This document shows, in pieces, positions 10,401-19,373 of a DNA stretch of 64,000 nt. The position numbers were made by a program, and so were the translations under genes. The notes under the pieces were generated by a model. The model saw only the letters and a list, made by a program, of their open reading frames with translations, did no database searches and was not told where the DNA came from. Source of the DNA: Microbacterium invictum (lineage in GTDB: Bacteria; Actinomycetota; Actinomycetes; Actinomycetales; Microbacteriaceae); NCBI RefSeq assembly GCF_014197265.1, contig NZ_JACIFH010000001.1, positions 1,054,001 through 1,118,000 on the forward strand, written 5' to 3'. The stretch's first letter is position 1. Each line of letters starts with the position of its first letter.

Positions 10401-11999
10401 ATCTCGCCGCCGCCGCACCACGACATCTACTCGATCGAAGACCTCAAGCAGCTGATCTTCGACCTGAAGCGCGCGAACCCGGCCGCCCGGGTCCACGTGA
10501 AGCTCGTGAGCCAGTCCGGCATCGGCGCGGTCGCCGCCGGCACGGCCAAGGCCCTCGCAGACGTCATCCTCGTCTCGGGGCATGACGGCGGCACCGGCGC
10601 CAGCCCGCTGAACTCGCTCAAGCACGCCGGCACCCCGTGGGAGCTGGGCCTGGCCGAGACGCAGCAGACGCTCATGCTCAACGACATGCGCGACCGGGTG
10701 GTGGTGCAGGCCGACGGCCAGCTCAAGACCGGACGCGACGTCATCATCGCGGCCCTGCTGGGTGCCGAGGAGTTCGGCTTCGCGACCACGGCCCTCGTGG
10801 TCGAAGGCTGCATCATGATGCGCGTCTGCCACCTCGACACCTGCCCGGTGGGCGTTGCCACCCAGAACCCCGTCCTGCGCAGCCGCTTCGCCGGCAAGCC
10901 CGAGTTCGTCGTGAACTTCATGGAGTTCATCGCCCAGGAAGTGCGCGAATACCTGGCCGAGCTCGGCTTCCGCTCGCTCGAAGAGGCCGTCGGCCACAAC
11001 GAGCTGCTGGATGTGAACCGCGCGATCGAGCATTGGAAGGCCGACGGGCTGGACCTGAGCCCCATCCTCGAGGGACCGGCGTTCGGGCCGGACACCCCGC
11101 GACGACATGTGCGCGACCAGGACCACGAGCTCGATCAGCACTTCGACGTGCCGATCATCGAGCAGGCGCAGGACGTTATCGTCCACGGCGGTCACGCCAC
11201 CTTCGATCTGCCGATCCGCAACACCGAGCGCGCCGTCGGCACCATGCTCGGCAACCGCGTCACCCTGGCCCACGGCGAGCACGGCTTGCCGTCCGGGTCG
11301 ATCGAGATCAACCTCACCGGCTCGGCCGGACAGTCCTTCGGCGCATTCCTCCCGGCGGGCATCACGCTGCGGCTCGAGGGCGACACGAACGACTACGTCG
11401 GCAAGGGACTGTCGGGCGGTCAGATCGTCGTACGCCCGCCGCGCGGCGCACGATTCGACGCATCCCGCAACGTCATCGCCGGCAACGTCATCGGCTACGG
11501 CGCGACGCAGGGGACCATGTTCCTTCGCGGTGTCGTGGGGGAGCGGTTCCTGGTGCGCAACTCGGGCGCGACCGCCGTCGTGGAAGGCGTGGGCGATCAT
11601 GCCCTGGAGTACATGACCGGGGGGCTGGCCGTGATCCTCGGCCCCACCGGGCGCAACCTCGGCGCCGGCATGTCGGGCGGCACCGCCTATGTGTACCGGC
11701 TGAACCGCTATCTCGTGAACCGCGAGGCGCTTGCCACGGGCGAGCTCGCGCTGAGCGAGCTGGGCTCGGGCGACGTCGAGATCCTGCGCGACCTGCTCGC
11801 CCAGCACATCGCCGAGACCGACTCGACGCTGGCCGCACGGCTGCTCGATGACATCGAGCTCGAGGCGGCGAACTTCGTCAAGGTGGTGCCGCGCGACTTC
11901 GCGGCCGTCATGAACACCCGTCAGCAGGCGGCCGCCGAGGGGCTCGACCCCGACGGCGACATCGTCTGGACCCGCATCCTGGAGGTGACCGGTGGCTGA
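7413..11999 (+). CDS. gltB: Glutamate synthase (NADPH) large chain
   Basis: Forms glutamate from glutamine and 2-oxoglutarate. 1,528 residues, full length. ATG 7413 follows AAGAGGA with good spacing. A propeptide of about 33 residues precedes KDACGLAMV, whose Cys becomes the N-terminal nucleophile of the class II glutaminase domain. The central linker region follows. The FMN-binding synthase barrel (from about residue 830) includes [20 protein letters not shown] and [16 protein letters not shown]. The 3Fe-4S cysteines are in [15 protein letters not shown], and the C-terminal GXGXG helix domain has [11 protein letters not shown]. It overlaps gltD by 8 bp. Confidence 0.98.
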   Translation: MASSLRREDAVTRLSGAPAKQGMYNPAFEKDACGLAMVATLRGTPGHDIVSLALTALRNLEHRGAIGSDAGTGDGAGILTQMPDAFFRDVVGFDLPPVGEYAAGLAFLPLADQARAALKAAIEKLAASEGLSVLGWRAVPTDDAHLGKLAHDARPALEQMFLSRPAIGGAPAMSGIELDRRTYRLRKRAQHELGAYFVSLSSRTIGYKGMVTTLQLEPFYPDLQDERFTSELAVVHSRYSTNTFPSWPLAQPLRMLAHNGEINTVGGNRNWMRARQSQLESELLGDIRPLMPICTEGASDSASFDEVLELLNLTGRSLPHAIMMMVPEAYEKQADISPNLRAFYEYHSMQMEPWDGPAALIFTDGTVVGATLDRNGLRPGRWTETTDGLVVVGSETGVLDFEPERIKRRGRLSPGRMFLVDTAQGRIVEDDEIKRELAAMEPWQEWLDAGRVRLRDLPEREHIVHPIASITRRQRTFGYTEEEVRILLTPMGQNGAEPLGAMGSDTPVAVLSERPRLLFDYFTQQFAQVTNPPLDSIREEVVTSLGLGLGPERNLLSWGPEHARSITLDFPVIDNDELAKLQNIDKALPGRRSVIIRGLYHFDQGPGALEARLEEMYAEVDEAIEQGAEFLILSDRDSNKDLVPVPSLLMVSAIHHHLIRRENRMKVGLVVEAGDVREVHHVATLIGYGASAVNPYLAMETVEYLVRAGFITGVTPERAVKNLIYALGKGVLKIMSKMGISTVSSYAGAQVFEAIGLSQGFVDRYFTGTETKLGGIGIQQVADENQARHDFAYPEDAAARAHERLWTGGEYQWRRDGAPHLFNPDTVFRLQHSTRTRRYDIFREYTSLVDDQATQLKTLRGLFELRTGHREPVPIDEVEPVSSIVKRFSTGAMSYGSISKEAHETLAIAMNRLGAKSNTGEGGEDVERLLDPDRRSAIKQVASGRFGVTSMYLTHADDIQIKLAQGAKPGEGGQLPPAKVYPWIARTRGGTPGVGLISPPPHHDIYSIEDLKQLIFDLKRANPAARVHVKLVSQSGIGAVAAGTAKALADVILVSGHDGGTGASPLNSLKHAGTPWELGLAETQQTLMLNDMRDRVVVQADGQLKTGRDVIIAALLGAEEFGFATTALVVEGCIMMRVCHLDTCPVGVATQNPVLRSRFAGKPEFVVNFMEFIAQEVREYLAELGFRSLEEAVGHNELLDVNRAIEHWKADGLDLSPILEGPAFGPDTPRRHVRDQDHELDQHFDVPIIEQAQDVIVHGGHATFDLPIRNTERAVGTMLGNRVTLAHGEHGLPSGSIEINLTGSAGQSFGAFLPAGITLRLEGDTNDYVGKGLSGGQIVVRPPRGARFDASRNVIAGNVIGYGATQGTMFLRGVVGERFLVRNSGATAVVEGVGDHALEYMTGGLAVILGPTGRNLGAGMSGGTAYVYRLNRYLVNREALATGELALSELGSGDVEILRDLLAQHIAETDSTLAARLLDDIELEAANFVKVVPRDFAAVMNTRQQAAAEGLDPDGDIVWTRILEVTGG

Positions 12000-13458
12000 T
12001 CCGAAGGGCTTCCTCAAGACCACCGAGCGCGAGCTGCCCACGCGCCGGCCCGTTCCCGTCCGCATCATGGACTGGAAGGAAGTGTACGAACCGGGTGACT
12101 CGGCGGTGCTGCGCCGGCAGGCCGGACGCTGCATGGACTGCGGCGTGCCGTTCTGCCACCAGGGCTGCCCGCTGGGCAACCTCATCCCGGAGTGGAACGA
12201 CCTCATGTGGCGCGGCGAGGGCCGTGCCGCGATCGAGCGCTTGCACGCGACGAACAACTTCCCGGAGTTCACCGGGCGGCTGTGCCCGGCACCGTGCGAG
12301 AGCGCGTGCGTGCTCGGCATCAACCAGCCGGCCGTGACGATCAAGCAGATCGAGGTGTCGACCATCGACGACGCGTTCGCGCGCGGCTGGGTCGAGCCCG
12401 AGCCGCCCCAGCGTCTCACCGGCAAGACCGTCGCCGTGGTCGGCTCGGGCCCCGCCGGGCTCGCGGCGGCTCAGCAGCTCACCCGGGCGGGCCACACGGT
12501 CGCCGTCTACGAGCGGGATGACCGCATCGGCGGACTGCTGCGCTACGGCATCCCGGACTTCAAAATGGAGAAGCGCCACCTCGAGTCGCGCCTGCGGCAG
12601 ATGCAGGACGAGGGCACGCGATTCCGCGCGGGAGTCGAGATCGGCGTGGACATCACGTGGGACGAGCTGCGCGCGCGATACGACGCCGTCGTGGTGGCCA
12701 CCGGCTCCACCGTGCCGCGCGACCTGCCGATCCCCGGCCGCGACCTGGCCGGCGTGCACTTCGCGATGGAGTACCTCGTCGAGTCGAACAAGGCCGTCGC
12801 CGGCGACGGGGTGCCCAACCAGATCCACGCCGAGGGCAAGCACGTCATCGTCATCGGCGGCGGCGACACGGGTGCCGACTGCATCGGCACCGCGCACCGC
12901 CACGGCGCGCTGAGCGTCACCAACCTGGCGATCGGCGTCCGCCCACCGGACGAGCGCCCCGAGCACCAGCCGTGGCCGATGTCGCCGCACGTGTTCGAGG
13001 TGCAGTCCGCGCACGAGGAGGGCGGCGAACGCTCCTACCTGGCATCGACCGTCGAGTTCCTCGCCAACGCGGCCGGCGAGGTCCGTGCGCTGCGCGTCGC
13101 CGAGACCGAGTACATCGACGGTCGCCGCGTGCCCAAGAGCGGCACCGAGCGTGAGATCCCCGCCGATCTCGTGCTGATCGCGATGGGGTTCACCGGTCCC
13201 GAGCAGGACGCGCTCGACGCCCAGCTGGGCACCGCGTTCACCGGTCGCGGCACCATCGAGCGCGCCGAGGACTACCAGACCAGCACCCCGGGCATGTTCG
13301 TGGCCGGCGATGCCGGACGTGGACAATCACTCATCGTCTGGGCCATTGCCGAGGGCCGTGCGGCGGCGGCGGCCGTGGACGGGTACCTTATGGGTGAGAC
13401 AACGTTGCCGGCGCCCGTGCGCCCGAGCGACGTCGCGATCGGCCTTCCGGTCGCCTGA
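11992..13458 (+). CDS. gltD: Glutamate synthase (NADPH) small chain
   Basis: Electron-input subunit of glutamate synthase: oxidises NADPH via FAD and passes electrons through Fe-S clusters to GltB. 488 residues. N-terminal cluster cysteines: [19 protein letters not shown] and [15 protein letters not shown] motif [15 protein letters not shown] near residue 147; NADPH motif [11 protein letters not shown] near 286; C-terminal FAD contact [19 protein letters not shown] start at 11992 lies inside the 3' end of gltB, the usual coupling for this pair. Confidence 0.97.
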   Translation: MADPKGFLKTTERELPTRRPVPVRIMDWKEVYEPGDSAVLRRQAGRCMDCGVPFCHQGCPLGNLIPEWNDLMWRGEGRAAIERLHATNNFPEFTGRLCPAPCESACVLGINQPAVTIKQIEVSTIDDAFARGWVEPEPPQRLTGKTVAVVGSGPAGLAAAQQLTRAGHTVAVYERDDRIGGLLRYGIPDFKMEKRHLESRLRQMQDEGTRFRAGVEIGVDITWDELRARYDAVVVATGSTVPRDLPIPGRDLAGVHFAMEYLVESNKAVAGDGVPNQIHAEGKHVIVIGGGDTGADCIGTAHRHGALSVTNLAIGVRPPDERPEHQPWPMSPHVFEVQSAHEEGGERSYLASTVEFLANAAGEVRALRVAETEYIDGRRVPKSGTEREIPADLVLIAMGFTGPEQDALDAQLGTAFTGRGTIERAEDYQTSTPGMFVAGDAGRGQSLIVWAIAEGRAAAAAVDGYLMGETTLPAPVRPSDVAIGLPVA

Positions 13459-13504
13459 CCACCCTCCTGATACCCCACCCGAATACAGACCGGAGTCAAT
13501 TGCT

Positions 13505-14953
13505 GTGAGACGCGCGAAGATCGTCGCCACCCTCGGACCCGCCACGGAGTCCTATGAGATGATCCGGGCGATCATCGAGGCCGGCGTCGATGTCACCCGC
13601 TTCAACCTGAGCCATGGCTCGTACGCCGAGCACGAAGCCCGCTTCGCGAATGTGCGCAAGGCGGCCGACGACGCCGGACGCGCCGTCGCCATCCTCGTCG
13701 ACCTGCAGGGGCCGAAGATCCGCCTCGGCAAGTTCGAGAACGGCCCGCACGAGCTCGCCGTGGGCGATGTCTTCAAGATCACCACGGAGGACATCGCAGG
13801 CACCAAGGAGATCGTCTCGACGACCTTCAAGGGTCTTCCCGGCGACGTCAAGCCCGGTGATTTCCTGCTGATCGACGACGGCAAGGTCCGCGTGCAGGTT
13901 ACCGGTGTCGACGGCCCGGTCGTGACCACCGAGGTCATCGTCGCCGGCGCGGTGTCGAACAACAAGGGCATCAACCTGCCCGGCGTCGCCGTCAACGTCC
14001 CCGCGCTGTCGGACAAGGACGAGGCCGACCTGCGCTGGGGCCTGAGGACGGGCGCCGACATCATCGCGCTCTCGTTCGTGCGCGACGCCTCAGACGTCAG
14101 TCGTGTGCACGAGATCATGGCCGAAGAGGGACGCAGGGTCCCCGTCATCGCCAAGATCGAGAAGCCGCAGGCCGTCGACAATCTCGAGGAGATCATCGAT
14201 GCGTTCGACGGCATCATGGTCGCCCGCGGCGACCTCGGCGTCGAACTGCCGCTGGAAGCCGTGCCGATCGTGCAGAAGCGCGCGGTGGAGCTGTGCCGCC
14301 GCATGGCCAAGCCGGTGATCGTGGCCACCCAGATGCTCGAGACGATGATCGAGAACCCGGTTCCCACCCGCGCCGAGACCAGCGACGTCGCCAACGCCGT
14401 GCTCGACGGGGCCGACGCGGTCATGCTGTCGGGGGAGACGAGCGTCGGCAAGTACCCGGTCGGCGTGGTCGAGACCATGGCCCGCATCGTCGACTCGACC
14501 GAGGAGCACGGGCTCGAGCGCATCGCCCCGATGACCGCGCGTCCGCGCACGCAGCCGGGCATCATCACGATGGCCGCCAACGAGGTCGCCGAGTTCGTCG
14601 AGGCGAAGTACATCTGCATCTTCACCGAATCGGGTGACACCGCGCGTCGCATGTCGCGCCTGCGCCCCGGCATCCCGATGATGGCGTTCGCGGTCGACCC
14701 GGCGATCCGCCGCCGCATGTCGCTCACGTGGGGCATCCAGTCGACCCTCGTCGAACACGTCGCCCACACCGACCTGATGTTCATCCAGGTGGACAAGTTC
14801 TTCCTCGACAACGGACTGGCCACCGAGGGGGACAAAGTCGTCGTGATCTCGGGATCCCCTCCCGGAATCATCGGATCGACCAACGACATCCGCATCCACA
14901 AGCTCGGCGATGCGGTCAACGGCAACGCGCCGATCTACCAGGAACGCAGTTAG
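13505..14953 (+). CDS. pyk: Pyruvate kinase
   Basis: Last step of glycolysis: phosphoenolpyruvate plus ADP to pyruvate and ATP. 482 residues. RRAKIVATLGPAT at the N-terminus, NLSHGS (K+/substrate region), LVDLQGPKIR, the signature IAKIEKPQAVDNLEEI with the catalytic Lys, ARGDLGVELP, and ATQMLETMIENPVPTRAE. A C-terminal allosteric domain ends in HKLGDAV. GTG 13505 chosen because the conserved N-terminus starts there and CGGAG lies upstream. A perfect 19-bp hairpin follows the stop. Confidence 0.97.
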   Translation: MRRAKIVATLGPATESYEMIRAIIEAGVDVTRFNLSHGSYAEHEARFANVRKAADDAGRAVAILVDLQGPKIRLGKFENGPHELAVGDVFKITTEDIAGTKEIVSTTFKGLPGDVKPGDFLLIDDGKVRVQVTGVDGPVVTTEVIVAGAVSNNKGINLPGVAVNVPALSDKDEADLRWGLRTGADIIALSFVRDASDVSRVHEIMAEEGRRVPVIAKIEKPQAVDNLEEIIDAFDGIMVARGDLGVELPLEAVPIVQKRAVELCRRMAKPVIVATQMLETMIENPVPTRAETSDVANAVLDGADAVMLSGETSVGKYPVGVVETMARIVDSTEEHGLERIAPMTARPRTQPGIITMAANEVAEFVEAKYICIFTESGDTARRMSRLRPGIPMMAFAVDPAIRRRMSLTWGIQSTLVEHVAHTDLMFIQVDKFFLDNGLATEGDKVVVISGSPPGIIGSTNDIRIHKLGDAVNGNAPIYQERS

Positions 14954-14964
14954 TCGCAATCCCG

Positions 14965-15010
14965 GACCGGAGCGGTCGTGCTCGCTATGCTGAGCACGAC
15001 CGCTCCGGTC
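14965..15010 (+). terminator. Perfect 19-bp inverted repeat after pyk
   Basis: Arms 14965-14983 and 14992-15010 are exactly complementary, with an 8-nt loop GCTATGCT. It begins 12 bp after the pyk stop, and TTC and TTCTT follow the stem rather than a long T run, as is common for actinobacterial terminators. The loop includes TATGCT (14986-14991), a match to the -10 form TAnnnT 48 bp before the next start codon, so the element may also hold a promoter. Confidence 0.75.
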
Positions 15011-15033
15011 TTCGACGTTCTTGGAGGTGCGAT

Positions 15034-15417
15034 GTGATCGGCGATCTCTTCTGGTTCACACTGACGGCGATCTACTTCGTCTCATACATCTTCGTGCTGT
15101 TCTTCATCATCTTCGATCTGTTCCGGGACGACTCGGTGAGCGGCTGGGGGAAGGCGGCGTGGATCGTCGCGCTGCTGATCGCGACCATCCTGACCGCGAT
15201 CGTGTACCTCATCGCGCGGGGCAGCGGCATGGCCGCCCGTGCCAATCCGGGGCGCGCACGAGCCCCGGAGGAAGACTCCTACCGGCCCGTCGCGTCGTCG
15301 ACGCCTGCCGCGGACATCGCGACGGCGAAGGAGCTGCTGGATGCCGGCACGATCAGCCAGGGCGAATTCGACGCGCTCAAGAGCAAGGCGCTGGGAAACC
15401 AGTACTTCGGCGCCTGA
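15034..15417 (+). CDS. Small membrane protein with PLDc_N-like helices and a C-terminal SHOCT motif
   Basis: 127 residues. Two hydrophobic helices (about 4-28 and 40-62) resemble the N-terminal part of cardiolipin synthase-like proteins. A polar linker follows, and a SHOCT motif of about 30 residues lies at the end (IATAKELLDAGTISQGEFDALKSK shape; key residues L, L, G, I, E, F, K). SHOCT motifs are short oligomerisation segments in many bacterial membrane proteins; the function here is unknown. GTG 15034 has TTGGAGG about 7 nt upstream. Confidence 0.75.
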   Translation: MIGDLFWFTLTAIYFVSYIFVLFFIIFDLFRDDSVSGWGKAAWIVALLIATILTAIVYLIARGSGMAARANPGRARAPEEDSYRPVASSTPAADIATAKELLDAGTISQGEFDALKSKALGNQYFGA

Positions 15418-15424
15418 GGATACG

Positions 15425-15507
15425 TGCCGGTGGTGGGAGTCGAACCCACACGCCCTTGCGGGCAACCGAGTTTGAGTCGGTCGCGTCTGCCATTCCGCCA
15501 CACCGGC
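15425..15507 (-). tRNA. tRNA-Leu (anticodon CAA)
   Basis: 83-nt class II tRNA read on the minus strand. The acceptor stem GCCGGTG pairs with CACCGGC, followed by discriminator A. The anticodon stem ACCGA/TCGGT encloses a 7-nt loop CTCAAAC with anticodon CAA (complement of 15472-15474), reading UUG. The long variable arm CCCGCAAGGGC is typical of leucine tRNA, and the T-loop TTCGACT is present. CCA is not encoded. Confidence 0.96.
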
Positions 15508-15547
15508 GCACGTCGGGGGCGCCATCGGCGCATCCGGGTTCGACCAT

Positions 15548-15557
15548 ATCGTAGGAT
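15548..15557. promoter_or_regulatory. Overlapping divergent -10 elements: tRNA-Leu and ANTAR regulator
   Basis: The 10-mer ATCGTAGGAT contains TAGGAT (15552-15557, plus), 6 nt before GTG 15564, and TACGAT on the minus strand (15548-15553), 40 nt from the tRNA 5' end. The two hexamers share the central TA. The same AnnnTAnnnT arrangement occurs at 21700-21709. A second minus-strand candidate, TATGGT (15543-15548), is nearby, so the tRNA promoter assignment is less certain. Confidence 0.4.
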
Positions 15558-15563
15558 TGGGTG

Positions 15564-16184
15564 GTGACTGAGCAGGAACAGAACCCGGTGTCCACGGCGA
15601 CCGCCCCCCGACGCGTTGTCGTCGCCGAGGACGAATCGCTCATCCGCCTCGACATCGTCGAGATCCTCCGCGACAACGGATTCGACGTCGTCGGCGAGGC
15701 CGGTGATGGTGAGACGGCCGTCCAGCTGGCCACCGAGCTGCGCCCGGATCTGGTGATCATGGATGTGAAGATGCCCGTCCTCGACGGCATCAGCGCGGCA
15801 GAGAAGCTCAGCAAGAACCACATCGCCCCCGTCGTGCTGCTGACCGCGTTCAGCCAGAAAGAGCTCGTCGAGCGCGCGACCGAAGCCGGCGCCCTCGCGT
15901 ACGTCGTCAAGCCGTTCACCCCGAACGACCTGCTGCCGGCGATCGAGATCGCCCTGGCCCGGTACGAGCAGATCATCACGCTCGAGGCCGAGGTCGCCGA
16001 CATGGTCGAGCGCTTCGAGACCCGCAAGCTGGTCGACCGTGCCAAGGGCCTGCTGAACGAGAAGATGGGCCTGAGCGAGCCCGAGGCGTTCCGGTGGATC
16101 CAGAAGGCGTCGATGGACCGCCGCCTCACCATGCAGGACGTCGCCAAGGCGATCATCGAGCAGCTCTCGCCCAAGAAGGGCTGA
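15564..16184 (+). CDS. pdtaR: ANTAR-domain response regulator, PdtaR-like
   Basis: Cytosolic two-component regulator of 206 residues whose output is RNA binding rather than DNA binding. Receiver domain at about residues 12-130: acidic pair in VVVAEDES, phospho-acceptor Asp in LVIMDVKMP, Thr in VVLLTAF and Lys in YVVKPF. ANTAR three-helix domain at about 145-200: LVDRAKGLLNEKMGLSEPEAFRWI (shape) followed by ASMDRR. Domain order matches Mycobacterium Rv1626 (PdtaR), the partner of the PdtaS histidine kinase; no kinase gene lies nearby. GTG 15564 is preferred over GTG 15561 because TAGGAT is exactly 6 nt upstream, the leaderless spacing. Confidence 0.9.
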   Translation: MTEQEQNPVSTATAPRRVVVAEDESLIRLDIVEILRDNGFDVVGEAGDGETAVQLATELRPDLVIMDVKMPVLDGISAAEKLSKNHIAPVVLLTAFSQKELVERATEAGALAYVVKPFTPNDLLPAIEIALARYEQIITLEAEVADMVERFETRKLVDRAKGLLNEKMGLSEPEAFRWIQKASMDRRLTMQDVAKAIIEQLSPKKG

Positions 16185-16209
16185 GCCCCCGCGAGCGGAT
16201 GCCGGGGCC

Positions 16210-16644
16210 TCAGCGCTGCGGCATGTCCTTGATCATGTTGGTGATCCGGATCGTCGAGCACCGGCGGCCCTGATCGTCGGAGACGACGATCTCGTGCACG
16301 GTCATGCTGCGCCCCAGGTGCACCGGTGTGCAGACGCCGGTCACCCGGCCGCTCGTGGCCGAACGCGTATGGGTCGCGTTGATGTCGACCCCCACCGCCA
16401 GCCGGCCCTCGCCGGCGTGATAGTTCGCGTGCATCGATCCGAGCGACTCCCCGAGAACGACGAACGCGCCCCCGTGCATGAGGCCCACCGGCTGCGTGTT
16501 GCCCTCCACGGGCATGGTCGCCACGGCCCGCTCCCGGGTGAGCTCGACCCATTCGAACCCCATCCGGTCGGCGAGCGCGCCGTTGCCGCGCTGGTTCGCC
16601 CAGGCGATTCCGTCGATGTCTGCGGGGGAGAGGTCAGTGGTCAT
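16210..16644 (-). CDS. Hotdog-fold thioesterase (PaaI/YdiI-like)
   Basis: 144 residues with the pattern of the PaaI/DHNA-CoA thioesterase group: NTQPVGLMHGGAFVVLGESLGSM, where the HGG and the Glu of the following helix form the active site, then VGVDINATHTRSA and a C-terminal strand TIRITNMIK. It would hydrolyse an aromatic or acyl-CoA thioester; the substrate cannot be told from sequence. The start is ATG 16644 (MTTDLSP), preceded by GGCAGAAG. It is transcribed away from polA across a 56-bp intergenic region. Confidence 0.85.
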   Translation of the reverse strand: MTTDLSPADIDGIAWANQRGNGALADRMGFEWVELTRERAVATMPVEGNTQPVGLMHGGAFVVLGESLGSMHANYHAGEGRLAVGVDINATHTRSATSGRVTGVCTPVHLGRSMTVHEIVVSDDQGRRCSTIRITNMIKDMPQR

Positions 16645-16688
16645 CTTCTGCCTTCGAAGGGGCCGGTTCGGGTGTCGTCGACGCTGAC

Positions 16689-16694
16689 TAGGCT
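16689..16694 (+). promoter_or_regulatory. -10 hexamer for a leaderless polA transcript
   Basis: TAGGCT, 6 nt before the polA GTG at 16701. No Shine-Dalgarno sequence fits. The hexamer is identical to those before the DUF885, AEC, lnt, sirtuin, histidine phosphatase and glycosyltransferase genes. Confidence 0.55.
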
Positions 16695-16700
16695 TGCAGG

Positions 16701-19343
16701 GTGACGGACTCCGCAAAGCCTACCCTTCTGATCGTCGACGGCCATTCGCTCGCATACCGGGCGTTCTTCGCGTTGCCGGTCGACAACTTCTCGACCAAGG
16801 ACGGGCAGCACACCAACGGCATCTACGGGTTCCTGTCGATGTTCGTGAACCTCGTCAAGGCCGAGCAGCCGACCCATCTCGCCGTCGCGTTCGACACGTC
16901 GCGCCACTCGTTCCGCACCGACCAGTACCCCGAGTACAAAGCCAACCGCAGTGAGTCCCCGGCCGAATTCAAGGGGCAGATCCCGCTGCTGCAGGACTGC
17001 CTCGCGGCGATGAACGTCACGGTGCTGACCAAGGAAGGCGTCGAGGCCGACGACATCCTCGCGACGCTGGCCACCCAGGGCGTGGAGCAGGGCTTCAACG
17101 TGCTCGTGTGCTCGGGCGACCGCGACACGATCCAGCTCGTCACCGACGACGTCACGCTGCTGTACCCGAGCGTGCAGGGTGTGTCGCAGCTCAAACGCTA
17201 TACGCCCGACGCGGTCGTCGAGAAGTACGGCCTGCCGCCGGCGAACTACCCTGACATCGCCGCCCTCGTGGGCGAGACCAGCGACAACCTGCCCGGCGTG
17301 CCGAAGGTCGGCGAGAAGACGGCCGTCAAGTGGCTCACCCAGTTCGGGTCGCTGGACGAGCTGCTCACGCGCGCCGACGAGATCAAGGGCGTCGTGGGCG
17401 GCAACCTGCGCGAGCACCTCGACACCGTGCGCCGCAACCGGTCGCTGAACGCCCTGCTCCGCGATGTGGAGCTCGACGCGGCGCCCGCCGACCTCGGCAC
17501 GCAGCCGATCGACGCCGTCGCCGTGCGCGACATCTTCGCGCGGCTCGAGTTCCGCACCCTGCTGCCTCGCGTGTTCGAGGCGATGGGCGGCGACCCCGCC
17601 GACGCCGCGCCGGCAGAGCCTGCAGTGGCCGCCCCGGCGCCGGTCGAAGCCGACGCCGCGGGCCTCACCGCGTGGCTCGCCGCGCACACCGCGCACCCGG
17701 AGTTCGGCGTCACCGTCACCGTCGAAGGCGGCCTGCCCGCCCGCGTCGGGCTCGCAACCCTCGAATCGGCCGTCGAGGCGACATGGTCGCCCGATGTCGC
17801 CGATGCGCTGCGACCGTGGCTTGAGAGCGACACCCCCAAGGTCTTCACCGACGCCAAGACCCAGGTCAAGGCGCTGCGTCGCGCCGATGTCGTCCTCAGC
17901 GGACTCGCGTGCGACACCCTGCTGGCGGGGTGGCTGCTGCGCCCCAGCCTGCCCGACAAGAACCTCGCCGACCTGGTGTACCGCTTCCTCGACGAGAAGC
18001 TGCCCGAAGCCGACCCGACGCAACTCGTTCCCGAGACCGAAGGCGCCACGCCCGCGCAGCTGGCCTGGTACACGCTCCGGGTCACCGCGGCGCTCCGCGA
18101 CGAGCTGCCGGCATCGGTGGCATCCGTCCTCACCGACATCGAGCTGCCGACCCTCGGCACTCTCGCCGCGATGGAGCTCGCCGGTGTGGCGGTCTCGCAC
18201 GAGAAGCTGTCGTCCTTCTCGACCGAGCTGGGCACCCGCGCCGACGGCATCGCGCAGGAGGCGTATGCGACGATCGGCCGCGAGGTGAACCTCGGGTCGC
18301 CCAAGCAGCTGCAGGAGGTGCTGTTCGAGCAGCTCGAGCTGCCCAAGACCCGCAAGACCAAGACGGGGTACTCGACAGATGCCGGCGCCCTCGCCGATCT
18401 GCAGGAATCGCACCCGCACCCGTTCCTCGACCTGCTGCTGCAGCACCGCGAGGCGACCAAGCTGCGGCAGATCATCGAGTCGCTCGACACCGCGATCGGG
18501 GGCGACGGGCGCATCCGCACGACGTATGTGCAGACCGGCAGCCAGACCGGCCGCCTGTCGAGCACCGACCCCAACCTGCAGAACATCCCGATCCGCAACG
18601 AGGAGTCCCGGCGCATTCGCGCGGCGTTCGAGGTCGGCGCGGGCTATGAGACGCTGCTGACGGCCGACTACTCGCAGATCGAGATGCGCATCATGGCGCA
18701 TCTGTCGGGCGACGAGGGACTGATCGAGGCGTTCAACTCGGGCGAGGACCTGCACCGCTTCGTCGGTGCGCGCGTGTTCGGCGTCGAGCCGTCGGATGTG
18801 ACCCCGGCGATGCGCACGAAGGTCAAGGCCATGTCGTACGGGCTCGTCTACGGCCTGTCGGCGTTCGGGCTGTCCAAGCAGCTGCGCATCGAGCAGGCCG
18901 AGGCGAAGCAGCTCATGATGGAGTACTTCGCGCGGTTCGGCGCGGTGCGCGACTACCTGCGCTCCTCGGTCGAGCAGGCGCGCATCGACGGCTATACCGA
19001 GACGATCTTCGGCCGGCGCCGTCCGTTCCCCGATCTCACCAGCCCGAACCGGGTGCTGCGTGAGAACGCCGAGCGCGCGGCCCTCAACGCCCCCATTCAG
19101 GGCAGCGCGGCCGACATCATGAAGATCGCGCTGTTCCGGATCCACGACGAACTGGCATCAGCCGATCTCGCCTCGCGGGTGCTGCTGCAGATCCATGACG
19201 AGCTGGTCGTCGAGGTCGCGCCGGGGGAGTGGGATGCCGTGGCCGAGATCGTGTCGGCCCGCATGGGCGACGCCGCCGAGCTGACCGTCCCGCTCGACGT
19301 GCAGCTGGGCCGCGGCGACAACTGGGACGACGCCGGCCACTGA
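16701..19343 (+). CDS. polA: DNA polymerase I
   Basis: Repair polymerase that also removes RNA primers. 880 residues. The N-terminal 5'-3' exonuclease domain (about 1-290) has LLIVDGHSLAYRAFFAL, FDTSRHSFR, GVEADDILATLA, and GETSDNLPGVPKVGEKTA. The middle region (about 300-480) has the shape of the proofreading domain but I see no DTET-type catalytic motif, so proofreading is probably lost, as in other Actinobacteria. Polymerase domain (about 500-880): motif A DYSQIEMR, motif B with RTKVKAMSYGLVYG, and motif C QIHDELVVEV. GTG start with the -10 hexamer 6 nt upstream. Confidence 0.97.
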   Translation: MTDSAKPTLLIVDGHSLAYRAFFALPVDNFSTKDGQHTNGIYGFLSMFVNLVKAEQPTHLAVAFDTSRHSFRTDQYPEYKANRSESPAEFKGQIPLLQDCLAAMNVTVLTKEGVEADDILATLATQGVEQGFNVLVCSGDRDTIQLVTDDVTLLYPSVQGVSQLKRYTPDAVVEKYGLPPANYPDIAALVGETSDNLPGVPKVGEKTAVKWLTQFGSLDELLTRADEIKGVVGGNLREHLDTVRRNRSLNALLRDVELDAAPADLGTQPIDAVAVRDIFARLEFRTLLPRVFEAMGGDPADAAPAEPAVAAPAPVEADAAGLTAWLAAHTAHPEFGVTVTVEGGLPARVGLATLESAVEATWSPDVADALRPWLESDTPKVFTDAKTQVKALRRADVVLSGLACDTLLAGWLLRPSLPDKNLADLVYRFLDEKLPEADPTQLVPETEGATPAQLAWYTLRVTAALRDELPASVASVLTDIELPTLGTLAAMELAGVAVSHEKLSSFSTELGTRADGIAQEAYATIGREVNLGSPKQLQEVLFEQLELPKTRKTKTGYSTDAGALADLQESHPHPFLDLLLQHREATKLRQIIESLDTAIGGDGRIRTTYVQTGSQTGRLSSTDPNLQNIPIRNEESRRIRAAFEVGAGYETLLTADYSQIEMRIMAHLSGDEGLIEAFNSGEDLHRFVGARVFGVEPSDVTPAMRTKVKAMSYGLVYGLSAFGLSKQLRIEQAEAKQLMMEYFARFGAVRDYLRSSVEQARIDGYTETIFGRRRPFPDLTSPNRVLRENAERAALNAPIQGSAADIMKIALFRIHDELASADLASRVLLQIHDELVVEVAPGEWDAVAEIVSARMGDAAELTVPLDVQLGRGDNWDDAGH

Positions 19344-19373
19344 GAACGCGCCCCCGAGGATTAGGCTCGAGGA

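Noticed and set aside
7206..12425. 1739-residue open frame on the minus strand
   Set aside because: Antisense to gltB and gltD. The real genes have full conserved motifs and overlapping starts; the antisense frame has none.
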